Notes under the pieces: generated by a model
The model's input: the letters and a program-made list of their open reading frames with translations, nothing else
Told to the model about the DNA's origin: nothing
Database searches by the model: none
Translations under genes and position numbers: made by a program
Shown: piece by piece, positions 20,071-29,118 of the stretch
Position numbering within the stretch: position 1 is the stretch's first letter
Layout of the letters: the number at the start of each line of letters is the position of its first letter
DNA from: Pseudobutyrivibrio sp.
GTDB lineage: Bacteria; Bacillota; Clostridia; Lachnospirales; Lachnospiraceae
Assembly (NCBI GenBank): GCA_017557435.1
Contig: JAFYYR010000029.1
Coordinates: forward strand, 124,001 to 188,000
Reading direction: 5' to 3'
Length of the DNA stretch: 64,000 bases

Positions 20071-20108
20071 AAAAGACAAGAGTATGATAATATGCTCTTG
20101 TCTTTTTT
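20071..20108 (+). terminator. Rho-independent terminator after trpS
   Basis: A 12-bp perfect stem (20071-20082 with 20095-20106) is followed directly by a T run. Confidence 0.93.
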
Positions 20109-20144
20109 CTATTATACATTCAATTTTTATCCCAAGGAGATTAA

Positions 20145-21677
20145 TTGTATAGCATTATAAATACCGCTACCGTTTTCGGTATCGATTCGAAGCTTATATC
20201 TGTGGAAGCAGATATATCTGAAGGTATGCCTATTTTTGAGATGGTAGGATACCTTTCTTCTGAGGTGAAGGAGGCAAAGGAGCGAGTAAGGGCTGCTCTT
20301 AAGAATGAGGGCTACACTTTGCCTGTAAAGAGAATCACCATTAATTTATCGCCAGCAAGTATCAAAAAAACAGGAGCAGGATTTGATTTGCCTATTGCTG
20401 TGGCCATTCTTTCGGCCATAGGAATCATTAATTGCGAAACCCTAAGTAAGATATGCATGATTGGAGAAATATCCCTAGATGGCAAAATTCAGCCTGTAAA
20501 TGGCGTCCTTTCCATGGTTACTGCAGCAAAAAAGAAAGATTTTGAAATTGTTATTGTGCCAAAGGCTAATTTACTTGAGGCCAGACTAATTTCTGGGATA
20601 ACTACCATTGGCGTGTCAAAGCTGTCTGAAGTGATTGAAATTTTAAATGAGGGACAGTTTGAAATGGAAGAATTGCCTTCCTTTGATGAAACATTTCCAA
20701 TAGAGACAGAATATGATTTTGAAATGATAAATGGGCAGCAGGCCCTAAGGCGAGCTTGTGAGGTGGCTATTTCTGGAATGCATAATATCCTTATGGTAGG
20801 ACCGCCAGGTGCTGGAAAGTCAATGATGGCAAAGTGTATTCCTTCGATTTTGCCAGCCATGGATATGGAAGAGCAGATGGAGATATCTAAAATATATTCT
20901 GTTTCTGGAAAATTTGATGAGAGAAAGGGGCTTATTAAAAATAGACCATTTAGAAATCCCCACCATACAATCTCAGCTCAGGGCCTTGTAGGAGGCGGCC
21001 AGTATCCAAAGCCTGGGGAGATTTCTCTTGCCCATAAGGGGATTCTATTTCTTGATGAGCTAACAGAATTTGCAAAGAGCACCATAGAAATCCTAAGACA
21101 GCCTATGGAGGATAAGGAAGTTACTATTTCTAGAACTCTTGGAAGCTTTACATATCCTGCTGATTTTGTGTTGGTTGCAGCTATGAATCCCTGCTCCTGT
21201 GGCTATTATCCCGACTTGAATAAGTGCCATTGCTCAAGACTTTCTATTCAGCGATATATGTCTAAAATATCTCAGCCTCTCCTTGATAGAATAGATATTT
21301 GTGCGGAGGCCCCAACTCTTAATTTTTCCCAGATTACAAGTAGAGGTAAAAATGAAAGCTCTAAAGATATCAGAGAAAGAGTAATGAGATGTCAGCAGCT
21401 TCAGCAGGAGAGATACAAGGATTACAGCTTTAAATTTAATAGTCAAATTCCAAATAGCTTAATCAATACATTTTGTAATCTAGGGGACGAAGAAGCCTTT
21501 TTTATGGAAGAAATGTATGAAAAATATTCACTTACTGCCAGAACTTATCACAAGGTTCTTAGAGTAGCCAGAACCATTGCAGATATGGATGGCGCCTCAG
21601 AAATCAATATATCTCATTTAAGAGAATCCCTTGTGTACAGGGGCTTAGATAAGAAGTTTTGGGAGGTGACTATTTGA
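20145..21677 (+). CDS. comM: ComM/YifB family Mg-chelatase-like AAA ATPase
   Basis: It belongs to the ComM/YifB family, which in Gram-negatives promotes branch migration during natural transformation. The N-terminal Lon-protease-like domain (about 1-170, 'LSPASIKKTGAGFDLPIA') precedes the AAA+ magnesium-chelatase domain, with Walker A G219-P-P-G-A-G-K-S226, Walker B 'GILFLDELTEF' near 300 and the Cys pattern 'AAMNPCSCGYYPD' near 345. Length 510 aa is standard. The start is a TTG at 20145 after AAGGAGA. It overlaps dprA by four bases (TTGA), so the two are translationally coupled and both belong to DNA uptake and recombination. Confidence 0.93.
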   Translation: MYSIINTATVFGIDSKLISVEADISEGMPIFEMVGYLSSEVKEAKERVRAALKNEGYTLPVKRITINLSPASIKKTGAGFDLPIAVAILSAIGIINCETLSKICMIGEISLDGKIQPVNGVLSMVTAAKKKDFEIVIVPKANLLEARLISGITTIGVSKLSEVIEILNEGQFEMEELPSFDETFPIETEYDFEMINGQQALRRACEVAISGMHNILMVGPPGAGKSMMAKCIPSILPAMDMEEQMEISKIYSVSGKFDERKGLIKNRPFRNPHHTISAQGLVGGGQYPKPGEISLAHKGILFLDELTEFAKSTIEILRQPMEDKEVTISRTLGSFTYPADFVLVAAMNPCSCGYYPDLNKCHCSRLSIQRYMSKISQPLLDRIDICAEAPTLNFSQITSRGKNESSKDIRERVMRCQQLQQERYKDYSFKFNSQIPNSLINTFCNLGDEEAFFMEEMYEKYSLTARTYHKVLRVARTIADMDGASEINISHLRESLVYRGLDKKFWEVTI

Positions 21678-22768
21678 GTAATGAATTGGCTTATCAGTAC
21701 TGGTTTTTGCAAAACGAAGATATAAGCTATGGCAGAAAACAGAAGTTAATAGAGTATTTCTATAATTCCTTCAATATATACACAGCATCTATTAATGAAC
21801 TGATTGCTTCGGGCCTTATGATGGAAACTGAAGCAAAAAAATTTATAAAAAATAGAAGCGTGTTTGATTTGGAAAAAGAATACGAAAAGTTTTGTCGGTC
21901 TCCGTTTTCCTTTATAACTATGGAAGATTTACGCTATCCGGAAAAGCTGGCCAATATATATGATAAACCTTATGGGCTTTTCTATAATGGAAACTTGCCG
22001 GATTTTAATCATTGCATTGCCATTGTTGGAGCAAGGCGATGCAGTGCTTATGGTAAAAAGCTTGCATTTGAATTGGGAAACAGACTTGCAAAAGAGGGTT
22101 TTACTATCATAAGTGGTATGGCAAGAGGTATTGATACCCATTCTCATAGAGGGGCTATTGAGGCAGAGGGAAAGACAGTAGCCGTACTTGGCAGCGGATG
22201 TGATGTGATTTATCCGCCAGAGAATCATTTAATATATGAAGAAATAGTACAAAATGGTGCTGTAATGTCAGAGTATCAAATGGGTTCTGCTCCAATTGCC
22301 CAGAACTTTCCTAGACGAAATAGAATAGTATCAGCCCTGTCTGATATTGTGATTGTTATAGAGGCAAGAGAGAAATCTGGTTCCCTGATAACTGCAGACT
22401 TAGCATTAGATCAGGGGAAGGATATATACGTGGTGCCTGGCCGAATAGGGGATAGTCTTAGCGAGGGCTGTAATAGATTAATTTCTCAAGGAGCAGGTAT
22501 CATATACAATGTGGATGCTTTTTTAAATGAGATATTAGAGAGATATGGGATGGATAAAAATAAGAAAATCTTGAAAAATCAAAGAGTAAATATATCCCTT
22601 GAGGAGAAAAAGATTCTTTCATTATTTGATTATTATCCTAAGAGTTTAGCAACAATTCTGGAGCAGACAAATATTGATTATTTAAATTTACTGACAGTTG
22701 TGTATTCTCTTGAAAAACAAGGCCTTATTGAAGAAGTATTTAAGAATAATTATGTGAAATTCTGTTAA
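21674..22768 (+). CDS. dprA: DNA-processing protein DprA (Smf)
   Basis: DprA binds incoming single-stranded DNA and loads RecA during transformation. An N-terminal helical region (1-80) precedes the Rossmann-like DprA fold with 'IVGARRCSAYGKKLA' near 115, 'GMARGIDTHSHRGAI' near 150 and 'SGSLITADLALDQGKDIYVVPG' near 235. A C-terminal winged-helix-like domain ends the protein ('LEKQGLIEEV'). The TTG start at 21674 follows GGGAGGTGAC and overlaps the comM stop; an in-frame TTG at 21659 would overlap that RBS. It precedes topA, as in Bacillus. Confidence 0.93.
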   Translation: MSNELAYQYWFLQNEDISYGRKQKLIEYFYNSFNIYTASINELIASGLMMETEAKKFIKNRSVFDLEKEYEKFCRSPFSFITMEDLRYPEKLANIYDKPYGLFYNGNLPDFNHCIAIVGARRCSAYGKKLAFELGNRLAKEGFTIISGMARGIDTHSHRGAIEAEGKTVAVLGSGCDVIYPPENHLIYEEIVQNGAVMSEYQMGSAPIAQNFPRRNRIVSALSDIVIVIEAREKSGSLITADLALDQGKDIYVVPGRIGDSLSEGCNRLISQGAGIIYNVDAFLNEILERYGMDKNKKILKNQRVNISLEEKKILSLFDYYPKSLATILEQTNIDYLNLLTVVYSLEKQGLIEEVFKNNYVKFC

Positions 22769-22807
22769 AATTTCGATAAATTGTTACCTCATTAAAAAAA
22801 ATTCACC

Positions 22808-22836
22808 TTGAAAATAGAAAATTTATGTTGTATATT
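22808..22836 (+). promoter_or_regulatory. Candidate sigma-A promoter of topA
   Basis: TTGAAA (22808-22813) and TATATT (22831-22836) are 17 bases apart. A short hairpin (AGTGC at 22857, GCACT at 22869) lies in the ~65-base leader before the topA ATG. Confidence 0.6.
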
Positions 22837-22907
22837 GAATACCGATTCTAAATTTCAGTGCTATTCATGCACTGTGAATGATAATAAATTTAAGGAGCAT
22901 AATATAA

Positions 22908-24983
22908 ATGGCAAAAAATCTTGTTATAGTAGAGTCTCCAGCAAAGGTGCATACAATCAAGAAGTTTTTGGGAAGCAATTATGAAGTTATGGCTTCTCAG
23001 GGACATGTCAGGGATATGCCAAAGAGCCAGCTCGGCTTCGATCCAGAAAATGATTTTGAACCTAAATATATAACAATTCGAGGAAAGGGAGAATTGCTTG
23101 CAGCACTTCGTAAGGAAGTGAAGAAGGCAGATAAGATTTATCTGGCAACTGATCCCGACCGTGAGGGAGAGGCTATTTCTTGGCATCTTACTCACGCTCT
23201 TAATCTTCAAGATAAAAAGGTATATCGTATTACCTTTAATGAAATTACAAAGACTGCTGTTAAGAACTCTCTTAAGAATCCTAGAGAAATCGATATGGAT
23301 TTGGTAGATGCTCAGCAGGCAAGACGTATGCTTGATAGAATGGTTGGATATAAGATTTCACCACTTCTTTGGGCAAAGGTTAAAAGAGGGCTTTCTGCAG
23401 GTCGTGTTCAGTCAGTAGCTCTTAGAATTATCTGCGACAGAGAAAATGAAATCGAGCAGTTCATTCCACAGGAATACTACACACTTGATGTTCTTCTTGA
23501 TACTGAAGGAGCTAAAAAGCCAATTGTTGCTAAGTACTATGGTGACAAGACTGGCAAAAAGGATATATCAGACAAGGCCTCCCTTGATAAGATAATGGAA
23601 GAGCTTAAGGGTGCAGATTTTTCTATTGCTTCTATTAAGAGAGGCACAAGAGAGAAGAAGGCGCCACTTCCATTTACAACATCTACTATGCAACAGGAAG
23701 CGTCAAAGGCTTTGAATTTCTCAATTCAAAAGACTATGAGCGTTGCGCAGCAGCTTTATGAAGGTGTATCAGTTAAGGGACATGGTACAATCGGTCTTAT
23801 TACTTACCTTCGTACAGATTCTACTCGTGTTTCAGATGAGGCTAGAGCAGCAGCTGAAAGCTTTATTACTTCTAATTACGGTGATAACTATCTTTCAGCA
23901 CCAGTTGCAAGCTCTAAGAAAAATTCTGGCAAGGTTCAGGATGCCCACGAGGCAATTAGACCTGCTAATATTGAGCTTGTTCCATCTGAGATTAAGGACA
24001 GTCTTACAAGAGACCAGTACAGACTTTATCAGCTTGTATGGAAGCGTTTTGTGGCCAGCCAGATGGCTAATGCTATTTACGATACTATTTCACTTAATGT
24101 ACAGGCTAAGGATCAAGTGTTTACAGCAGCTGAATCTGCTATAAAGTTTGATGGCTTTATGATGATTTATGTATCAGCAGATGATGAGGAGGATGCTAAG
24201 ACACATCCACTTTCAAAGCTTACAGAAGATAGCAAGCTTTCTTTCAATAGTTTTGATGAGAAGCAGCATTTTACTCAGCCACTTCCTCATTTTACTGAGG
24301 CATCGCTGGTAAAGACTTTGGAGGAACTTGGAATCGGTAGACCAAGTACATATTCTCCTACAATTACAACACTTATTAAACGTCACTACATTACAAAAGA
24401 GGCGAAGAACCTTTTTGTTACAGAACTTGGTGAGGTAGTCAATTCTATTATGGAGGATTCATTCCCTATAATTGTTGATGATAAATTTACAGCAAATCTT
24501 GAGTTGCTTTTGGATGGAGTTGAAGAGGGCACAGTTGAATGGAAGTCGGTTGTGAGAAATTTCTATCCAGACCTTGAAAAGGCCGTTAAAGTAGCTGAGG
24601 ATGAGTTGGCTAAAATTGAGATTCATGATGAAGTTACTGATGTTATCTGCGAGGAATGCGGTCGTAACATGGTAATCAAGTTTGGACCTCATGGTAAGTT
24701 TTTGGCATGTCCTGGATTCCCAGAGTGCCGTAATACAAAGCCATTCCTTGAGAAGGTAGGAGTACCTTGTCCTAAGTGTGGAGGCGACGTAGTTATTCGT
24801 AAGTCTCAAAAGGGACGCAAGTTCTATGGTTGTGCTAATCATCCAGAATGTGATTTCATCAGCTGGTCTAAACCAACTGTTGAGAAGTGTCCAAAGTGCG
24901 GCACATACATGGTTGAAAAGGGCAACAAATTAGTTTGCGCAAATGATGAATGTCGATTTGTTCAAAGTGTAAATAAAGAATAA
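22908..24983 (+). CDS. topA: DNA topoisomerase I
   Basis: This type IA topoisomerase relaxes negative supercoils. The Toprim domain opens the protein ('LVIVESPAKVHTIKKFLG', with 'ATDPDREGEAISWH' near 82). The catalytic Tyr is Y300 in 'ITYLRTDSTRVS'. Three C-terminal four-Cys zinc ribbons are visible, beginning 'CEECGRNM', 'CPKCGGDV' and 'CPKCGTYM' (about 580-690). Length 691 aa is typical of Firmicutes. It has its own promoter and is followed by codY; the trmFO-xerC-hslVU genes found between them in Bacillus are absent. Confidence 0.98.
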   Translation: MAKNLVIVESPAKVHTIKKFLGSNYEVMASQGHVRDMPKSQLGFDPENDFEPKYITIRGKGELLAALRKEVKKADKIYLATDPDREGEAISWHLTHALNLQDKKVYRITFNEITKTAVKNSLKNPREIDMDLVDAQQARRMLDRMVGYKISPLLWAKVKRGLSAGRVQSVALRIICDRENEIEQFIPQEYYTLDVLLDTEGAKKPIVAKYYGDKTGKKDISDKASLDKIMEELKGADFSIASIKRGTREKKAPLPFTTSTMQQEASKALNFSIQKTMSVAQQLYEGVSVKGHGTIGLITYLRTDSTRVSDEARAAAESFITSNYGDNYLSAPVASSKKNSGKVQDAHEAIRPANIELVPSEIKDSLTRDQYRLYQLVWKRFVASQMANAIYDTISLNVQAKDQVFTAAESAIKFDGFMMIYVSADDEEDAKTHPLSKLTEDSKLSFNSFDEKQHFTQPLPHFTEASLVKTLEELGIGRPSTYSPTITTLIKRHYITKEAKNLFVTELGEVVNSIMEDSFPIIVDDKFTANLELLLDGVEEGTVEWKSVVRNFYPDLEKAVKVAEDELAKIEIHDEVTDVICEECGRNMVIKFGPHGKFLACPGFPECRNTKPFLEKVGVPCPKCGGDVVIRKSQKGRKFYGCANHPECDFISWSKPTVEKCPKCGTYMVEKGNKLVCANDECRFVQSVNKE

Positions 24984-25030
24984 GATAATTCAAAAATGTT
25001 GGAAATGTACACAACAAAAAGAATAGTCTG

Positions 25031-25045
25031 AATTTTATTGCAATT
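25031..25045 (+). promoter_or_regulatory. CodY-box-like sequence over the codY -35 region
   Basis: AATTTTATTGCAATT matches the published CodY consensus AATTTTCWGAAAATT at 11 of 15 positions and overlaps the -35 hexamer of the codY promoter. In AT-rich DNA a four-mismatch hit can be chance, so autoregulation is only a suggestion. Confidence 0.3.
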
Positions 25046-25066
25046 CACACAAGTCGGTGCTATAAT
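25038..25066 (+). promoter_or_regulatory. Sigma-A promoter of codY
   Basis: TTGCAA (25038-25043) and a perfect TATAAT (25061-25066) are separated by 17 bases. The leader is about 85 bases and starts with a small hairpin, TCACTC/GAGTGA (25077-25082 and 25086-25091). Confidence 0.75.
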
Positions 25067-25157
25067 TTGTACAAATTCACTCTAAGAGTGACAGAGGGGA
25101 ACGCTGTGTATGAGGAGTTTGATACATTCGTATTAGATTTAGGAGGAAATTATTTTC

Positions 25158-25934
25158 ATGAGCGTACAGTTATTAGATAAGACAAGAAAGATTGGAAAGC
25201 TTCTTCATAACAACAATTCTTCAAAGGTTGTATTCAATGATATTTGTTCGGTATTAACTGAAATTTTGGATTCTTCAGTTCTTGTTATTTCTAAGAAGGG
25301 AAAGGTTCTTGGTCTTTCTCATCTTCCAAATACTACAGAGATTGGTGAGCTTATCGTTGATGAAGTAGGCGGTTTTATTGATCCACTTCTCAATGAGAGA
25401 TTACTTTCAATTCTTTCTACAAAGGAAAATGTTAACCTTAAGACATTAGGTTTCGAGAAGGGTGATATTGATATGTATTCAGCAATTATCGCTCCTATCG
25501 ATATCGCAGGCGAGCGCCTTGGTACACTTTTCGTATACAGATACGATAAGCAGTACGATATTGATGACATCATTCTTACAGAGTATGGTACAACAGTAGT
25601 TGGCCTTGAGATGATGCGTTCAGTTAACGAGGAGTCAGCTGAGGAGAACAGAAAGCTTCAGGTAGTTAAGAGTGCTATTTCAACACTTTCATACTCAGAG
25701 CTTGAGGCTATAATTCATATCTTTGATGAGCTTGATGGCAATGAGGGTGTACTTGTTGCATCAAAGATTGCTGATAGAGTAGGTATTACAAGATCAGTTA
25801 TCGTTAATGCTCTTCGTAAGTTTGAGTCAGCAGGCGTTATTGAGTCACGTTCATCAGGTATGAAGGGAACTTACATCAAGGTATTAAACGATGTTGTATT
25901 TGATGAGCTTGAGGAAATCAAGAAGAATAAATAG
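25158..25934 (+). CDS. codY: GTP-sensing global transcriptional regulator CodY
   Basis: CodY senses branched-chain amino acids and GTP and represses nutrient-limitation genes, including motility genes in several Firmicutes. The N-terminal GAF domain (about 1-155) contains 'MYSAIIAPIDIAGERLGTLFVYR' near 95-118. The C-terminal winged helix-turn-helix is clear: 'ASKIADRVGITRSVIVNALRKFESAGVIESRSSGMKGTYI' spread over 202-243. Length 258 aa matches the family. The ATG follows AGGAGG. The gene has its own promoter and terminator and sits directly before the flagellar operon, as in B. subtilis. Confidence 0.98.
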   Translation: MSVQLLDKTRKIGKLLHNNNSSKVVFNDICSVLTEILDSSVLVISKKGKVLGLSHLPNTTEIGELIVDEVGGFIDPLLNERLLSILSTKENVNLKTLGFEKGDIDMYSAIIAPIDIAGERLGTLFVYRYDKQYDIDDIILTEYGTTVVGLEMMRSVNEESAEENRKLQVVKSAISTLSYSELEAIIHIFDELDGNEGVLVASKIADRVGITRSVIVNALRKFESAGVIESRSSGMKGTYIKVLNDVVFDELEEIKKNK

Positions 25935-25971
25935 TATTTAAAAGAACTTAATATTAAGGATTGTGTGTTAT

Positions 25972-26002
25972 AAAAGGACTTACCGTTGTAAGTCCTTTTT
26001 TT
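25972..26002 (+). terminator. Rho-independent terminator after codY
   Basis: A 12-bp perfect stem (25972-25983 with 25988-25999), a 4-base loop and a T run to 26002. It separates codY from the flagellar operon. Confidence 0.95.
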
Positions 26003-26086
26003 ATACAATAGTAATTCATCACTTTTTCACATGTTTTTCGTATTATAAAAGAGATTATAAATAGTTATATAATGTAACGGCTTATG

Positions 26087-26169
26087 ACACAAATTCTTGT
26101 GTAATCATATTTTAAATTATACTATATGATGTAAAAACTTCTTGTGTTTTCTGACAGATAATTTATAAT
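26087..26169 (+). promoter_or_regulatory. Regulatory region and candidate promoter of the fla/che operon
   Basis: The candidate promoter is TTGTGT (26142-26147), 16 bases, TATAAT (26164-26169). The word TTCTTGTGT occurs twice, at 26094-26102 and 26139-26147. The first copy is half of an inverted repeat, ACACAA-N4-TTGTGT (26087-26102). A CodY-box-like sequence, TGTTTTCTGACAGAT (26145-26159; 10 of 15 matches, core TTTTCTGA exact), overlaps the -35 and spacer. Together these suggest repression of flgB transcription by CodY or another factor. The promoter is reasonably supported; the operators are inference. Confidence 0.45.
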
Positions 26170-26194
26170 AAAATTAGTCTAGGAGGATTATTGT

Positions 26195-26590
26195 ATGATT
26201 AGTTCAGATGCCTTTGGATATATTAATTTGCTTGATGGTGCAGCTGACGCTAGTTGGCAGCGTGAGACACTTATTATGAATAATATTGCTAACAATGATA
26301 CACCTGGCTATAAGCGTCAGGATATTGAGTTTGAGAGTGTTTTAAGACGTGAGCTTATTGGCACCCATGAACGCACATTAGACAGGGCAGTAGATGTTCT
26401 TGATAATGACGGCAATCATGTTGATGGCATTGAATATACTGATTACGAGTATTTCTCATATCGCTTAGATGGCAATAATGTTGATATGGATACCGAAAAT
26501 GTTGAATTGGCTTCAGAGCAGATTCGATATAATGCGATTAATACTAGCATTCAAAATGAATTTTCTAGATTCAAATCGGTTTTAAGATAG
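26195..26590 (+). CDS. flgB: Flagellar basal-body rod protein FlgB
   Basis: FlgB is the proximal rod subunit, exported through the flagellar type III system. The 131-aa protein has the N-terminal rod motif 'RETLIMNNIANNDTPGYKRQDIEFE' (residues about 28-52) and a C-terminal amphipathic helix ('VELASEQIRYNAINTSIQNEFSRFKSVLR'-type, about 103-131) that pack together in the rod. The ATG at 26195 follows TAGGAGGA. It is the first gene of the fla/che operon. Confidence 0.96.
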   Translation: MISSDAFGYINLLDGAADASWQRETLIMNNIANNDTPGYKRQDIEFESVLRRELIGTHERTLDRAVDVLDNDGNHVDGIEYTDYEYFSYRLDGNNVDMDTENVELASEQIRYNAINTSIQNEFSRFKSVLR

Positions 26591-26615
26591 CTTTTATGTT
26601 TTAGGAGGTATTTAT

Positions 26616-27071
26616 ATGGGATTATTTCAACCTTTTGATATAGCTGCGTCTGGTATGACAGCACAGCGCTTTAGAATGGATATTATAGCGGAGAATATCG
26701 CTAATGTTAGTACCACTAGAACTGAAAATGGTGGTCCTTATAGACGTAAAATTGTTACTTTTGAGGAAAAGCAGCTTAAGTCTGGGGTTCCTTCATTTAG
26801 ACATATTTTAAAAGACAGCACAGCTGCCTACAATGGCAATGGTGTTAAGGCTACAAAAGTATCAGAGGACATGGAGAATGATTTTATTATGGAATATGAT
26901 CCTTCTCATCCAGATGCTGATGAGAATGGTTATGTTTCATATCCAAATGTTAACACTGTTACTGAGATGACTAATCTAATTGATGCCAGCCGTTCATACG
27001 AGGCCAATACAACAGCTTTTCAGGCTATCAAATCAATGGCAACTACAGGCATATCTATTGGACAGGTTTAA
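26616..27071 (+). CDS. flgC: Flagellar basal-body rod protein FlgC
   Basis: FlgC is a proximal rod subunit. It has the rod/hook family N-terminus ('FDIAASGMTAQRFRMDIIAENIANV', residues 6-30) and the C-terminal motif 'VTEMTNLIDASRSYEANTTAF' near 115-135. Length 151 aa is normal. It follows flgB by 25 bases with an AGGAGG RBS. Confidence 0.97.
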   Translation: MGLFQPFDIAASGMTAQRFRMDIIAENIANVSTTRTENGGPYRRKIVTFEEKQLKSGVPSFRHILKDSTAAYNGNGVKATKVSEDMENDFIMEYDPSHPDADENGYVSYPNVNTVTEMTNLIDASRSYEANTTAFQAIKSMATTGISIGQV

Positions 27072-27088
27072 TTATTCAAGGAGTATAA

Positions 27089-27391
27089 ATGGACGTTAAT
27101 TCTATACAGGGCCTATATGGCGCAACACCTGTTACAACAGCAGAGACAAAAGTTGATTCAGACAAGGGATTCCAGAGTATGCTTGACTCTGTTATGGCTC
27201 TTTTAGAGGATACTAATTCTGCAATTAAGACAGCTAATAGAGAACAGGTAGCCTTTGCTCTTGGCGAGACTGATAACACCCATGATTTAATGATTGCAGA
27301 ACAGAAGGCTAATATAGCTTTACAGTACACTGTAGCAGTTAGAGACAAGGTACTTGAGGCATATCAGCAGATTATGCAGATGCAGGTCTAA
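27089..27391 (+). CDS. fliE: Flagellar hook-basal body complex protein FliE
   Basis: FliE joins the MS ring to the rod and is exported early. It is a 100-aa helical protein ending 'IAEQKANIALQYTVAVRDKVLEAYQQIMQMQV'-like, the family's conserved C-terminal helix. The RBS AAGGAG lies at 27079. A hairpin followed by a T-rich stretch begins right after the stop. Confidence 0.95.
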   Translation: MDVNSIQGLYGATPVTTAETKVDSDKGFQSMLDSVMALLEDTNSAIKTANREQVAFALGETDNTHDLMIAEQKANIALQYTVAVRDKVLEAYQQIMQMQV

Positions 27392-27452
27392 TTCTATTCA
27401 AATAATGCGGCTTTACAGGAATATGCAAGTAGGGGTCTGAATAGAAGTATTT
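27392..27452 (+). terminator. Hairpin with T run between fliE and fliF (possible attenuator)
   Basis: TTCTATTCA (27392-27400) pairs perfectly with TGAATAGAA (27438-27446) around a 37-base loop, followed by GTATTTTTT. The stem is AT-rich and the loop long, so termination would be partial at most. It could lower fliF and downstream expression relative to flgB-flgC-fliE, or be a processing site. Confidence 0.4.
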
Positions 27453-27504
27453 TTTAAGTAAATTAGCGAAGTAACAAAATTACTTAATTTTAAGGGAGAA
27501 AGTT

Positions 27505-29115
27505 ATGCCGGAACAAATTCAAGCTCTTCTTAACAGAATATTAGAGTGGTGGAGAAAGTTCACAAGAAGGCAGCAGGTTTTAATTGTATCCATATCTGCT
27601 GTTGTTATTGTGTCTTTTATTATTTTGGCTGTAATTATCACTAGACCTACAATGGTCAAGCTTATAGATTGCGAAGATGGAGTACAGGCTAATGCGGTCA
27701 AGGAACTCCTCACTGAAAATGACATACCTTATGAGACAAGTCAGGATGGATTTACATTCTTCATCAATGAGAAAGACGAGGCAGATGCCAATATTCTTTT
27801 AGGCTCTAATTCAATTCCTAGTTCAGGATACTCAATCAATGATGCGGTAGATGGCAGCTTTTCTACAACAGAAGCTGATAAGCAAAAGAAATACAAGCTC
27901 TATCTTGAGAGCAAATTCGAAGATACTATTACCAGTCTCAGCATGGTTACTGATGCTGATGTAACACTTAATATCCCGGATGAGGATGGAACGCTTATTT
28001 CTCATGCGGAGCCAGGTTATGCAACTGTTGTTGTAGGACTTTCTAATCCTATGACCTCCAATACAGCAGCTGGTATTGCAAAGTACATGTCTGTCAATCT
28101 AGGTAATGATGATACAGAAAATATCATGATTATGGACAGAGATGGCAATGTTCTTTTTGCCGGTGGTGACGCTAATTCAGCAGCTGGCAATGCATCTGCT
28201 AATCAGGATGTGCGAGACAGAGCTAGAAAAGAGATAGCTGAGCGTGTAGAGAATGTTCTTGATGGAACAAATCTATATGACAATATAACTGTTGGTGTTA
28301 ATCTTTCTATGAACTTTGATGAGAATAGCTGGATTAACTATGATTATTCTGTAGACGAGGGTCGTACTGAAGGATACCTTGATAGTGAGTCATGGTCTAA
28401 CTCTGAGTCTACTGGAGGTTCTGGTGGTGTGCCAGGAACAGATACCAATGACGATGACACTACATACGTCATGGAAAATGGTAATGTGACCTCAACTACA
28501 ACAGAAGAGGGTGAAAAAGACTATCTTCCAGACGAGTTAATTACCACTCACAAGGACGAAATAGGAAAGCAGGTTCTTGAGGATTCGTCTATTTCTGTTA
28601 CATGTAAGACATTTGCTATTTACAACCAGGACACTATGGAGGCTGATGGTACTTTAGATGAGCTTGGACAGACATTCGATGAGTTTGTAAAGGCTAATTC
28701 TGATCCAGTTCAGCTTGAAGTATCAGACGATATTGTTGAGGTAGTAGCTAGAGCTACTGGCTTCCCTGCTTCTAGCGTTAAGGTAGTTTCTTACGAGATT
28801 CCTATGTTCCAGTATTCAGAAGGATCGGGACTTGGTCTTACAGATATTTTACAGATTGTTTTGGCGTTGCTTATATTTGCAATGCTTGGATTTGTTGTGT
28901 TCCGCAGTCTTCGTACAGAGGAAGAAGAGCCTGTGGAGCAGGAGCTTACAATTGATGATCTTATTGCTTCTACTCAAGAAGAGGAGGAGGAGCTTGAGGA
29001 TATTGGCTACACGGAGAAATCCGAAGCCCGCATACTAATCGAAAAGTTTGTTGATGAGAAGCCAGAGGCTGTAGCACAACTTTTACGAAATTGGTTAAAC
29101 GAGGATTGGGGATAA
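27505..29115 (+). CDS. fliF: Flagellar MS-ring protein FliF
   Basis: FliF forms the MS ring in the cytoplasmic membrane. TM1 is at about residues 24-47, followed by the ring-building domains with the YscJ-like segment 'KYKLYLESKFEDTITSLSMV' near 130-150. The Asp/Thr/Ser-rich segment around 305-330 is the variable periplasmic insert. TM2 is near 447-468, and the C-terminus 'ILIEKFVDEKPEAVAQLLRNWL' is the FliG-binding region. Length 536 aa is usual for Clostridia. It ends 3 bases before fliG. Confidence 0.97.
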   Translation: MPEQIQALLNRILEWWRKFTRRQQVLIVSISAVVIVSFIILAVIITRPTMVKLIDCEDGVQANAVKELLTENDIPYETSQDGFTFFINEKDEADANILLGSNSIPSSGYSINDAVDGSFSTTEADKQKKYKLYLESKFEDTITSLSMVTDADVTLNIPDEDGTLISHAEPGYATVVVGLSNPMTSNTAAGIAKYMSVNLGNDDTENIMIMDRDGNVLFAGGDANSAAGNASANQDVRDRARKEIAERVENVLDGTNLYDNITVGVNLSMNFDENSWINYDYSVDEGRTEGYLDSESWSNSESTGGSGGVPGTDTNDDDTTYVMENGNVTSTTTEEGEKDYLPDELITTHKDEIGKQVLEDSSISVTCKTFAIYNQDTMEADGTLDELGQTFDEFVKANSDPVQLEVSDDIVEVVARATGFPASSVKVVSYEIPMFQYSEGSGLGLTDILQIVLALLIFAMLGFVVFRSLRTEEEEPVEQELTIDDLIASTQEEEEELEDIGYTEKSEARILIEKFVDEKPEAVAQLLRNWLNEDWG

Positions 29116-29118
29116 TGT

